Source of the DNA: Deltaproteobacteria bacterium
GTDB taxonomy: Bacteria; Myxococcota_A; Polyangia; DRWM01; JAAZOP01
DNA length: 64,000 nucleotides
Direction: 5' to 3'
NCBI GenBank assembly: GCA_016218815.1
Contig: JACRCX010000104.1
Span: forward strand, 27,349-91,348
The notes under the pieces are model-generated. The model was not told the origin of the DNA. It saw only the letters and a program-made list of their open reading frames with translations, and did no database searches. Of the stretch, positions 30,444 to 37,965 are shown piece after piece. Position 1 is the first letter of the stretch, and every line of letters starts with the position of its first letter. The translations under genes were made by a program, and so were the position numbers.

Positions 30444-31036
30444 CCCGTCCCGTCCTGCTCCTGGCGCTCCCGCTCGTCCCCGGCCTGCGGGTCGCGGCGG
30501 CCTCCCTCGTCCGCGTCGAACCGTTCCAGGGTGATGCCGCGCGATGCGAGGGCCTCGCGGACGTCGTGCTCCCGCGCGCGGATCCGGTCCAGCGGCCCGG
30601 TGGCGGGGGCGTCGAGCGTCACGTCGAGGACGTCGCCGCGGAGGAAGAATGCCATGCGCAGGCCGGCGAAGTCACCTCCATCGACGGTGAAGCGCAGCCA
30701 GGCGTCGTGACGACCCGTGGCGGCCTGGACGCCGTCGAGCCCGACGTCGGGCAGCGGAGGCGGGGCCGCGGCAGGCCCGGGGGGCGGAGCGGTTCCACCG
30801 TCCGTGGAGTGCTCCCGCGCGGCGGCGCGGACGGCGGTCGCTGCCAGCCGTAGCGAATCGGTCTCGGGGCCGAGGTCGGCGGGCCGCGAGGCCGGCCGCG
30901 GGGCGCGCTCGAGGATCTCGCTGAACCGGCGGCGCGGCGGCGCGCCCGGATCGTCCTGGCGCGGCCGGCGGTCCTCGCCCGGCTGGCGCGGCGGGGCCGA
31001 GGTTTCGTGTCCTCCGGCGGGTCGGCAGTTCGTCAT
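30440..31036 (-). CDS. SctP/FliK-like needle-length regulator candidate
   Basis: 198-aa hydrophilic protein. The N-terminal 110 residues are Pro/Arg/Ala-rich and disordered, as in YscP/HrpP-type rulers. The C-terminal part (about 110-185) resembles the FliK/SctP substrate-switch domain: HDAWLRFTVDGGDFAGLRMAF followed by LDVTLDAP and a helix REHDVREALASRGITLERF (the usual LRxxLxxxGL pattern). The 4-nt ATGA overlap with the sctQ-like gene and the sctP-sctQ order of many injectisome operons support the call; sequence similarity alone would be weak. Diverges from the Ser/Thr kinase gene with 95 bp between starts. Confidence 0.55.
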   Translation of the reverse strand: MTNCRPAGGHETSAPPRQPGEDRRPRQDDPGAPPRRRFSEILERAPRPASRPADLGPETDSLRLAATAVRAAAREHSTDGGTAPPPGPAAAPPPLPDVGLDGVQAATGRHDAWLRFTVDGGDFAGLRMAFFLRGDVLDVTLDAPATGPLDRIRAREHDVREALASRGITLERFDADEGGRRDPQAGDERERQEQDGTG

Positions 31037-31131
31037 GGCGGCGATCCATCGCGCCGCCGGGGCGGAGCGTTGCGTCCGGGTACCGTGCGAATCGTTTGCG
31101 TTTCGGGTCCCGGTCGATCTAGAAAGGCATC

Positions 31132-32409
31132 ATGGATCCCTACCTGGGTCAGGAGATCCTAGGCCAGTTCCGGATCATCCAGAGGCTCGGCCAGGGCGGA
31201 ATGGGATCGGTGTACAAAGCCGAGCAGCCGTCGATGGACCGCCTCGTGGCCGTGAAGATCCTGCATACGCGGCTGGCATCGCGGCCCGATCTCGTGACGC
31301 GCTTCAAGCGCGAGGCGCGGGCGATGAGCCGACTGACGCACCCGAACACGGTGCGCGTCTTCCTCTACGGCGAGATGGAGATGGGGGGGGCGCTGTACAT
31401 CGTGATGGAGTTCCTCGACGGCCCCGACCTCATGCGCGCGATGCGTCGCGAGGGGCCGATGGACGTCCCGCGCGCGGCGAAGGTGATGATCCAGGTCTGC
31501 GGCGCGCTCGAGGAGGCGCACAACGCGGCGATCGTGCACCGGGACCTGAAGCCCGAGAACATCGTGCTCACGACCCAGGGCGGTATCGCGGACTTCCCCA
31601 AGGTGCTCGACTTCGGCCTGGCCAAGATCCGGGACATGCCGCAGCACCGCGTCGGCGGCCCGATCCTGACGCAGCAGGGGATGGTCTTCGGCACGCCGGA
31701 GTTCATGTCGCCCGAGCAGGCGCAGGGGATCGAGCTGGACCGTCGCACGGACATCTACTCGCTGGGCGTCATCTTCTACGAGCTGATCTCCGGGAAGCTG
31801 CCGTTCAAGGTCAACAACCCGATGGACTTCGTGGCTCACCACATCAAGTCGCCGCCGATCCCGATCCCGGAGCGCGCCCCGGACCGCACCTTCGGTCCCC
31901 TCACCTGGCCGGTGATCGCCCGGGCGCTGGAGAAGGACCCGGCGAAGCGCTACCAGACTGCCGTCGAGTTCGCCGGCGCGTTGACCACCCTGCTGGACGG
32001 GCAGAACGTGTCGCAGGCGACGTTCTCCGTCCCGCCTGCAGCGCCGGCACCCGCCTCGTCCTTGTCCGGGATGGACACCGCCCGCATCCCCGCCGTCCGC
32101 GCGGCGCCCGCCGGGGCCCCGGCGACGGCGCCGCGCATCGCTCCGCAGCCGGCAGCCCCGGCCGAGCCGGCGGTGCCCGCGGCCGCGGCCGCGCGCACTG
32201 CCCCTCACGCCCCCGTGCAGGCCGCGCCAGCGCCCGCACCAGCGCCCGCGCCGGCCTCGCAGCCGGCGGGCGTCAGCCGCGGCGTGGTGCTCCTCCTCGT
32301 CGCCATCATCGCGGCGCTCGTCGTCGCCCTGATCGCGGTCTTCGCGACCAAGTCCCCCGCGCCGCCGCCCGAGCTGCCGCCGCACGTGCGTCAATTGCCG
32401 TTCGTGTGA
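31132..32409 (+). CDS. Membrane-anchored PknB-type Ser/Thr kinase
   Basis: 425 aa. The kinase domain (about 12-275) is complete: glycine loop LGQGGMGSVYKAE, VAVKIL Lys, IVHRDLKPENIV catalytic loop, LDFGLAKI (DFG), GTPEFMSPEQ (APE) and DIYSLGVIFYEL. After it comes an Ala/Pro-rich linker of about 110 residues and one transmembrane helix near the C-terminus (GVVLLLVAIIAALVVALIAV) with a short tail (ELPPHVRQLPFV) that would be periplasmic; there is no extracellular sensor domain. The activation segment contains Thr/Ser for autophosphorylation. The ATG follows GAAAGGC closely. Divergent from the sctP/sctQ pair, which raises the possibility that it regulates it, but nothing in the sequence proves this. 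Confidence 0.92.
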   Translation: MDPYLGQEILGQFRIIQRLGQGGMGSVYKAEQPSMDRLVAVKILHTRLASRPDLVTRFKREARAMSRLTHPNTVRVFLYGEMEMGGALYIVMEFLDGPDLMRAMRREGPMDVPRAAKVMIQVCGALEEAHNAAIVHRDLKPENIVLTTQGGIADFPKVLDFGLAKIRDMPQHRVGGPILTQQGMVFGTPEFMSPEQAQGIELDRRTDIYSLGVIFYELISGKLPFKVNNPMDFVAHHIKSPPIPIPERAPDRTFGPLTWPVIARALEKDPAKRYQTAVEFAGALTTLLDGQNVSQATFSVPPAAPAPASSLSGMDTARIPAVRAAPAGAPATAPRIAPQPAAPAEPAVPAAAAARTAPHAPVQAAPAPAPAPAPASQPAGVSRGVVLLLVAIIAALVVALIAVFATKSPAPPPELPPHVRQLPFV

Positions 32410-32436
32410 CCGGGATCCGCGCGCGCCCGGGCGCCC

Positions 32437-33078
32437 CTACTTCCGTCCGGCTGCCCCGAGGACGTCCTCGACGACGCGAAGCAGCGTGTCGGGGGTTTCC
32501 TGCCGCACCGCGTGAAGCCCGACCGAGCGCGCCGCGGCGACGTTGTCCTCCAGGTCGTCGACGAACAGGCAGCGCTCGGGCCGCAGCGCGCGGCGCTCGA
32601 GGAACGTGGTGAAGAACCGCGGATCGGGCTTCTCCAGGCCCACCTCGCAGGAGAGGTGCAACCCGTCAAACCACTCCGTCCAACCCCAACGCCGGCGAAT
32701 CGACTCCCAGTGCAGCACGTCCGTGTTCGAGAGCAGGAACAGGGGCCGCACGCCGCGCACGCGCCGCAGCGCGTCCACCGACGCGGTGTTCTCGGAGAAC
32801 ACGTCGCACCACGCCTCGACGAACGACTCGTACGGCCACGTGCACCCGAGGTGCTTCTCGAACGCGGCGTGGAAGCCCCGCGCATCCAGCTCGCCGCGGG
32901 CGAAGCGGTGGTAGGTCGCCTCGGCGAACACCACCTCGGGGTCGTCGCCTGCCGGCGCCGCGACGACCTCGCGCAGGCGGCGCAGGAAGCGCCCGACGTG
33001 CAGGCGCACCAGCACGTTGCCCAGATCGATGAGTAGCGCGTCCAGGTCGGAGAGCCGCACGGGGCTGGTCGCGTTCAC
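32437..33078 (-). CDS. HAD-family (YihX-like) phosphatase
   Basis: 213-aa cytoplasmic haloacid-dehalogenase-type phosphohydrolase. GTG start at 33078 overlaps the clp stop (GTGA). Motif I LLIDLGNVLVRL with the nucleophile Asp and the DxGNV form of subfamily IA-3; a helical cap (RFARGELDARGFHAAF); motif II FLLSNTD; motif III Lys in GLEKPDPRFF; motif IV LFVDDLEDNV with the Mg-binding acidic pair. Terminal gene of the HtrA-Clp operon, translationally coupled. Relatives dephosphorylate sugar phosphates; the real substrate and the reason for its place behind protease/chaperone genes are unknown. Confidence 0.88.
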   Translation of the reverse strand: MNATSPVRLSDLDALLIDLGNVLVRLHVGRFLRRLREVVAAPAGDDPEVVFAEATYHRFARGELDARGFHAAFEKHLGCTWPYESFVEAWCDVFSENTASVDALRRVRGVRPLFLLSNTDVLHWESIRRRWGWTEWFDGLHLSCEVGLEKPDPRFFTTFLERRALRPERCLFVDDLEDNVAAARSVGLHAVRQETPDTLLRVVEDVLGAAGRK

Positions 33079-35462
33079 TTCGCCACGGGCTTCCGGTCGG
33101 GCGCCGCCGGAGCCGGGGGCGGCGCCGCAGACGGCTCGATCCGTACGCGCAGCTCGGCGCCCTCCGCGTCGAACGCGATCCGGTCGCCGGCCTTGGCGTC
33201 GCCGCCCAGGAGCATCTGCGCCAGGCGATCGAGGACCTCGCGGCGCACGACGCGGCGCACGGGGCGCGCGCCGAACTCCGGCGCGTCGCGGCGGGAAACC
33301 ACCCACGCATCGACGGCCGGCGTGAAGGAGACCTCCACGCCCAGCGGACGCGCCAGGCCGGACGCCTCGTCCAGCGACAGCCGGGCGATGGCGCGCAGCG
33401 CGTCGTCGGACAGCGGTCGGAAGATCACGATCTCGTCGATGCGGTTGAGCAGCTCGGGCCGGTACGACCCGAGCAGCGCCTCGCGCATCGGCTCCTCGAG
33501 GTCCTCGCCCGGCTTGGCGTGCAGCGCGAGCATGCCCCCGACGTTGGTGGTCATCACCACCACGCAGTGGGTGAAATCGAACAGGCGTCCCCGGGCGTCG
33601 CTGAGCCGACCGTCCTCCAGGAGCTGGAGCAGGATGTTGTGCACGTCGCCGTGCGCCTTCTCCATCTCGTCGAGCAGCAGGACCGAGTACGGCCGGCGCT
33701 TGATCGCCTCGGTCAGCACGCCGCCCTCCTCGGAATCCTTGTAGCCGGGAGGGGCGCCCAGCAGCCGGGCGACCATGTGCGCCTCGCGGAACTCGCTCAT
33801 GTCCAGCCGGATCAGGCTCTGCGGGTCGTCGAACAGCGCCTCGGCCAGCTTGCGCGCCAGCTCCGTCTTCCCCACCCCCGTCGGTCCGGCGAAGAGGAAC
33901 GACCCGATCGGCCGGCGCGGGTCGCGCAGGCCGAGCCGGCCGCGGCGCACGGCCCGGGTGACGCGGGTCACCGCGTCGTCCTGGCCCTTGATCGACTTCC
34001 CGAGCGTGTCGTCCAGCGCCCGCAGGCGGTCGGCCTCGCCGCGCATGAGCCGCGCGACCGGGATGTGCGTCCAGTTGCCGACCGTCTCGGCCACGTCGTC
34101 GCCGTCGATCGCCGGCCGGCCGGCGGAGGCGGCACGCGCGGCGGTGGAGTCCAAGAGGTGGATGGCGCGGGCCGGCAGGGCCGGCTCCTGGAGGTAGCGC
34201 TTGCCCAGCGTCCGGGCGGCGTCGAGGGCGTCCTTGGGGATCTCGAGGCCGTGGTGCCGGGCGAGGATGCCGCCCTGTACGGCGAGGATCGCGGCCAGAT
34301 CGTCGCTCGACGGCTCCGCGATCGGAACGGCCTCGAACGCGTCCAGGAGCCGTCGTGCCTTGTCCTTCAGCCGTTGCGCGTCGTCGGGCGTGCCGAGCAT
34401 CGCCATGCGCAGCCCGTGGCGCTCCGCGAGGTCGGCGAGGATCTCGTCCAGGCCGACGCCGGAGGTGGCGTTCTCCAGCATCGACGCATCGGGGATGCAG
34501 AGCAGGATGCGGTCGGCGTTGGACCGCAGCGCCTCCTCCAGCTTCGTCAGCCGGTCCTCCAGATCGCCGCGGGCGCGCGTGCCGGCGAGCAGCGAGACCA
34601 GGTCCAGCGCGGCGGCGGTCGAGGGGAGCCCGGCCGCCGGGCCGGACGAGGCGCCGGCCGACCCCGCCAGCTTCGCCAGCACCTCGGCCAGCACCGTCCT
34701 GCGGCCGCACCCGGACGGCCCGGCCAGGAAGGCGCAGCGCACGGTCCGCTGGCGCAGGACCGAGAGGACGGAGGAAACCTCGACCGCACGGCCGACGATC
34801 GGGGCGCGGCCCGCCGCGGCGCGCAGGGAGACGGTCCAGGGGACGGGCGGCGGAGCGCCGCCGGACTCCAGCGCCGGGACCGAGCCGGGCGCCGGGGTCG
34901 ACGGCCCGGGAGCGGCGCGAGGGACGGCGGCGTGCGCCACGGTCGTCGCCTCGAGCTCCCGGGCGGCGGGAAGCACGCCCGCGGGAACGGTGGGCGCCGC
35001 TCCGGTGGCGGCAGGGCCCGAAAACGGCCCGGCCGTCTCCACCGCGGCGGCCAGCTCGGACGCCCGCAGCTCGAATTCGGAAAGTACCCGCTCCACCTCG
35101 GGCGAGCCGCAGCGCAGGGCGGCGACGGCCAGGGAGGCGGGGGTGAGGAGAGCTCCGGGGCCGGCGGCGGCCAGGGACAGCCGCGCGACGAGACGCTCGT
35201 CGAGGATGGGGCGCAGGCCGGCGGGGCCGCGCTTGCGCCGCGCCAGCGTCACCTCGGCGAAGGAGGTCAACAGCCGCGGGTCCACCGCACGCCGCTCGAC
35301 CGCCGTCCGCAGCTCGTCGCAGGCGGGAAACAGCACCGCCAGGACGTGCAAGGGCGTGATCTCCCCCTGCTGCCCCAGCTCGGCCTGCGCCAGCGCCTCG
35401 GCCAGCGCGTGGCGGGCAAAGGGGTCCAGGCGGCCCGCGATCTCCGGCGGGACGACGGTCAT
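33075..35462 (-). CDS. Clp/Hsp100 AAA+ ATPase with degenerate first ATPase module
   Basis: 795-aa cytoplasmic unfoldase-type protein of the ClpA/ClpB group. A Clp-N-like domain (EALAQAELGQQGEITPLHVL; about 1-140), a Pro/Ala linker, a D1 module whose Walker A is GPSGCGRRT (Lys replaced by Arg) and whose Walker B reads LLCIPDAS (acidic pair lost), then an intact D2: GPTGVGKTELARKL, LLLDEMEKAHGDV, TTNVGG sensor 1, RPELLNRIDEIVIF arginine-finger region and FGARPVRR sensor 2. No IGL/IGF ClpP-docking loop and no long ClpB middle domain were seen, so it is neither a typical ClpA nor ClpB. ATG at 35462 overlaps the HtrA stop (ATGA). It resembles the ClpK/ClpV-like diversity of secretion or stress chaperones. 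Confidence 0.85.
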   Translation of the reverse strand: MTVVPPEIAGRLDPFARHALAEALAQAELGQQGEITPLHVLAVLFPACDELRTAVERRAVDPRLLTSFAEVTLARRKRGPAGLRPILDERLVARLSLAAAGPGALLTPASLAVAALRCGSPEVERVLSEFELRASELAAAVETAGPFSGPAATGAAPTVPAGVLPAARELEATTVAHAAVPRAAPGPSTPAPGSVPALESGGAPPPVPWTVSLRAAAGRAPIVGRAVEVSSVLSVLRQRTVRCAFLAGPSGCGRRTVLAEVLAKLAGSAGASSGPAAGLPSTAAALDLVSLLAGTRARGDLEDRLTKLEEALRSNADRILLCIPDASMLENATSGVGLDEILADLAERHGLRMAMLGTPDDAQRLKDKARRLLDAFEAVPIAEPSSDDLAAILAVQGGILARHHGLEIPKDALDAARTLGKRYLQEPALPARAIHLLDSTAARAASAGRPAIDGDDVAETVGNWTHIPVARLMRGEADRLRALDDTLGKSIKGQDDAVTRVTRAVRRGRLGLRDPRRPIGSFLFAGPTGVGKTELARKLAEALFDDPQSLIRLDMSEFREAHMVARLLGAPPGYKDSEEGGVLTEAIKRRPYSVLLLDEMEKAHGDVHNILLQLLEDGRLSDARGRLFDFTHCVVVMTTNVGGMLALHAKPGEDLEEPMREALLGSYRPELLNRIDEIVIFRPLSDDALRAIARLSLDEASGLARPLGVEVSFTPAVDAWVVSRRDAPEFGARPVRRVVRREVLDRLAQMLLGGDAKAGDRIAFDAEGAELRVRIEPSAAPPPAPAAPDRKPVAK

Positions 35463-36607
35463 TGCGGGACCTCCGTCGGGACGACCGTGACGTGTGCCGT
35501 GCCGCCGTCCCGCCAGACCTCGAGGTCGACGGGACGGCCGATCGCGGCGGTGGACACCGTCCAGGAGAAAAGAGCGGGACGATCGACCGGCTCGCCGCCG
35601 AAGCCGAGGATGACGTCGTTGGGACGCAACCCGCCTTGCGCGGCGGGGCCGTCCGGAACGACGTCCACGACGACGACGCGGCCGGCGCCGGCGACGGGCG
35701 AGGGCGGGATGCCGAGGCGCCGCACGTCTTCGGCCTCCAGCTTGCGCCACAGCACGCCGAGCCAGGAGCGTGCGATGTCTCCGTGGGCGACGATCTGCGG
35801 CAGCACCTGCTTGACCATGTTGATCGGAACGGCGAAGCCGATCCCTTGGCCCTCGGCGGTGATCATCGTGTTGATGCCGATCGCCCGGCCTTCCAGGTCG
35901 ACGAGCGGACCGCCGGAGTTGCCCTGGTTGATCGAGGCGTCGGTCTGGATGAAGTCCGCGTACCCCGGTGTGTCGGCCTGCACCTCGCGTCCGACCGCGG
36001 AGATGATGCCGGCCGTGACCGTGTTGGCGAGCCCGAGCGCGTTGCCGATGGCCACGACGTAGTCGCCGACGCGCACGCCGTCCGAGTCTCCCAGCTCCAG
36101 CGGCGCCAGGCCCTCGACGTCGATGTCGAGCACCGCCAGATCGACCCGCTCGTCCTTGCCCACCAGCTTGGCGGGCGCCTCGCGGCCGTCGTCGAGTTGC
36201 ACGGAGATGACGTCCGCGTGGTCGATCACGTGGTTGTTGGTCAAGATGTGGCCCTCGGCATCGATGATGAAGCCGGAGCCGAGCGATTCGGCGGTGCGCG
36301 GCACCCAGTACCGTCGGCCCCACGGGTCGACCATGATCTGCCGCGTCTGCTGGGCGGCAACGATGTTCACCACCGACGGCCGGATGCGCTGGATGAGCGG
36401 GGCGAGCGACGGCAGGGGACCCAGGACGCGCGGCACGTCGTCGACGGCTGCCGCCGCATCGCCCCCGGTCGCGGGAACGGGCGGCGGCAGCGGAGCCACC
36501 GCGGCATCCGCAGCGGGAACGGGCGGCGGACCCGAGTCGCCCGCGCCTCGACCACAGCCCGCGGCGAGCACGCCGAAGGCCGCCAGGACGGGAAGTCGCC
36601 GGTGCAT
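35459..36607 (-). CDS. HtrA/DegP-type serine protease lipoprotein
   Basis: 382-aa periplasmic quality-control protease. ATG at 36607 begins a signal peptide with lipobox GVLAAGC, so it is a lipoprotein rather than a free DegP; a Pro/Ala linker follows. The trypsin-like domain shows the triad: His in ILTNNHVIDH, Asp in DLAVLDI and Ser in NQGNSGGPLVD; LGSGFIIDAEG and AIGNALGLANTVTAG are the usual flanks. One PDZ domain closes the protein (VVPDGPAAQGGLRPNDVILGF). Third gene of a compact minus-strand operon (61-aa protein, DUF1844, this gene, Clp, HAD), coupled to Clp by a 4-nt overlap, which pairs a periplasmic protease with a cytoplasmic ATPase. Confidence 0.92.
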   Translation of the reverse strand: MHRRLPVLAAFGVLAAGCGRGAGDSGPPPVPAADAAVAPLPPPVPATGGDAAAAVDDVPRVLGPLPSLAPLIQRIRPSVVNIVAAQQTRQIMVDPWGRRYWVPRTAESLGSGFIIDAEGHILTNNHVIDHADVISVQLDDGREAPAKLVGKDERVDLAVLDIDVEGLAPLELGDSDGVRVGDYVVAIGNALGLANTVTAGIISAVGREVQADTPGYADFIQTDASINQGNSGGPLVDLEGRAIGINTMITAEGQGIGFAVPINMVKQVLPQIVAHGDIARSWLGVLWRKLEAEDVRRLGIPPSPVAGAGRVVVVDVVPDGPAAQGGLRPNDVILGFGGEPVDRPALFSWTVSTAAIGRPVDLEVWRDGGTAHVTVVPTEVPQ

Positions 36608-36621
36608 GATGAAGAGCCCGC

Positions 36622-37038
36622 CTAGCAGCGCTCGCGCACCACCTGCACGTAGCTCATGCGCAGGTCGTACAGCACCGTGTCGAGGATCCGCTCCTCCTCG
36701 CCCGTCAGGTTGCCCTTCGTCTTCTCCTGGAGGATGGCGAGGAGATCGATGGTCTGGCGGGCGAGCGGCAGGTCGAGCTTCTTCTCCTGCGAGCCCGGAG
36801 CCGGGAGGATTCCGAGCGAGACCATGGTGTTGGTCGACAACGACAGCACGAAGGTGACGAAATCGATCGGCGGGACCGGCTCGTCGCACGTCCGGTCGCG
36901 CGCGGCGGCGAACGCCGCCTCGTCGTCCGCCACGGACGCCTCCGGCGCCGGCTCCGGCGCCGGCGTCGCCACGCCGGCATCTTGCGCCGCCGTGCGACGG
37001 TCGACCACCTTCACGCCGTCTCCCTTGCGCTCCGCCAT
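36622..37038 (-). CDS. DUF1844 protein
   Basis: 138 aa; ATG at 37038 with GGGGAGGAG upstream. An Ala/Pro/Glu-rich N-terminal half of about 55 residues, then a DUF1844 domain: IDFVTFVLSLSTNTMVSLGI, KLDLPLARQTIDLLAIL, EKTKGNLTGEEERILDTVLYDLRMSYVQV. The family is short, mostly helical, common in Myxococcota, Planctomycetes and Acidobacteria, and has no assigned function. Only 14 nt before the HtrA start, in the same operon. Confidence 0.88.
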   Translation of the reverse strand: MAERKGDGVKVVDRRTAAQDAGVATPAPEPAPEASVADDEAAFAAARDRTCDEPVPPIDFVTFVLSLSTNTMVSLGILPAPGSQEKKLDLPLARQTIDLLAILQEKTKGNLTGEEERILDTVLYDLRMSYVQVVRERC

Positions 37039-37076
37039 CGTCTCCTCCCCGGGCCGGCCCGCGGTCCGGCCGGCGT

Positions 37077-37262
37077 TCAGCGTCCCTTGTCCTTGCCGTC
37101 CTTGCCGCCTGCCGGCAGGGGCTCGGCGCCGAGCGTCTCGGCCTTCTCCGTGCAGTCCGGCAGTTTCTTCAAGTGCTCCTTGATCTGCTCTTCGGTGACC
37201 ACGCCCTCCTTCCGGAAACGGGCGATGGTCCGCCGGTCGAACAGCCCTGGGTTCTGCGTCAT
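37077..37262 (-). CDS. Small hypothetical protein heading the HtrA operon
   Basis: 61 aa from the ATG at 37262 (GGAGG about 9 nt upstream; an in-frame Met at 37301 would add 13 residues). Helical, charged: GLFDRRTIARFRKEGVVTEE then HLKKLPDCTEKAETLGAE and a Gly/Lys-rich tail. Family not recognised; a single Cys and no membrane segment. 38 nt upstream of the DUF1844 gene on the same strand. Confidence 0.65.
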   Translation of the reverse strand: MTQNPGLFDRRTIARFRKEGVVTEEQIKEHLKKLPDCTEKAETLGAEPLPAGGKDGKDKGR

Positions 37263-37364
37263 GCTCTTCGCCTCCACGGTCCACTCCCCCTCCCGCAGCA
37301 TGCGTGCGGCGGAAAGATGCGTCGGGCGGGACCGGGTGTCAAGGGAAGCGAACGGCAGGCGCCC

Positions 37365-37955
37365 CTACTTCGAGAAGGTGAAGCCGGCGGGAAGGTCCTT
37401 CTCCTTCGTCTCGGCGGGGACGAAGGCGAGGTCGGTGATCGTGAAGGTCGGCTTCTTCGTGCGGAAGATGGGCCGGACCTTCATGCCGATCTCGGGGTTC
37501 GTCTTTCCCAGGAGGTAGCTCATCAGGATGGTCGATACCCCGTCGAACTCGACGTTGATGAAGCGGATCGGCTTCTCCAGCGAATTGAAGGCGCCCGAGC
37601 GCTCGCAGACCATGAAGCTGTAGACGTGCGCCGTCTTGTTCGCCAGGTCCGTGATGTCCACCGGCGTGTTCTTCCCCAGGCAGTCGGGGCAGTGGATGCG
37701 GAAGGGGATGAAGATCGCCTGGTACGCGACCTCGCAGTCCTTGTTGTCGCAACGCGTCGCCCACAAACGCCCGTCGCCGATGCCCTGGAAGAACGGCGCC
37801 TCGCCGCCGTAGGAGTGGTGGTGCACGACCCGGCGCGGGTTGGTGATGCCGCAGAGCTTCCCCTTCTCGTCGCGGATCGCCTGGTTCGGCTCCGCGGTGT
37901 GGAACTCGCCCTCGAGCTTGAACTGGCCTTTGACGACCTTGACCGAGTAGCTCAT
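37365..37955 (-). CDS. DUF35 OB-fold/zinc-ribbon partner of thiolase-fold protein
   Basis: 196-aa protein. A rubredoxin-like zinc ribbon (CDNKDC ... HCPDCLGK) precedes an OB-fold (VDITDLANKTAHVYSFMVCE, IRFINVEFDGVSTILMSYLL, IGMKVRPIF), the DUF35 layout that binds acyl-CoA and docks on thiolase-superfamily enzymes. The N-terminal 45 residues extend beyond the usual family start. It lies 10 nt downstream of the minus-strand thiolase-fold gene, so the two are co-transcribed. In characterised pairs such as ChsH2-Ltp2 and BbsA-BbsB, DUF35 is needed for activity of the partner. Confidence 0.85.
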   Translation of the reverse strand: MSYSVKVVKGQFKLEGEFHTAEPNQAIRDEKGKLCGITNPRRVVHHHSYGGEAPFFQGIGDGRLWATRCDNKDCEVAYQAIFIPFRIHCPDCLGKNTPVDITDLANKTAHVYSFMVCERSGAFNSLEKPIRFINVEFDGVSTILMSYLLGKTNPEIGMKVRPIFRTKKPTFTITDLAFVPAETKEKDLPAGFTFSK

Positions 37956-37965
37956 GGTGCGCCTC

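Noticed and set aside
32437..34710. Upstream extension of the HAD frame to 757 codons
   Set aside because: Residues before the GTG at 33078 are an out-of-frame reading of the clp gene; GTGA overlap marks the true start.
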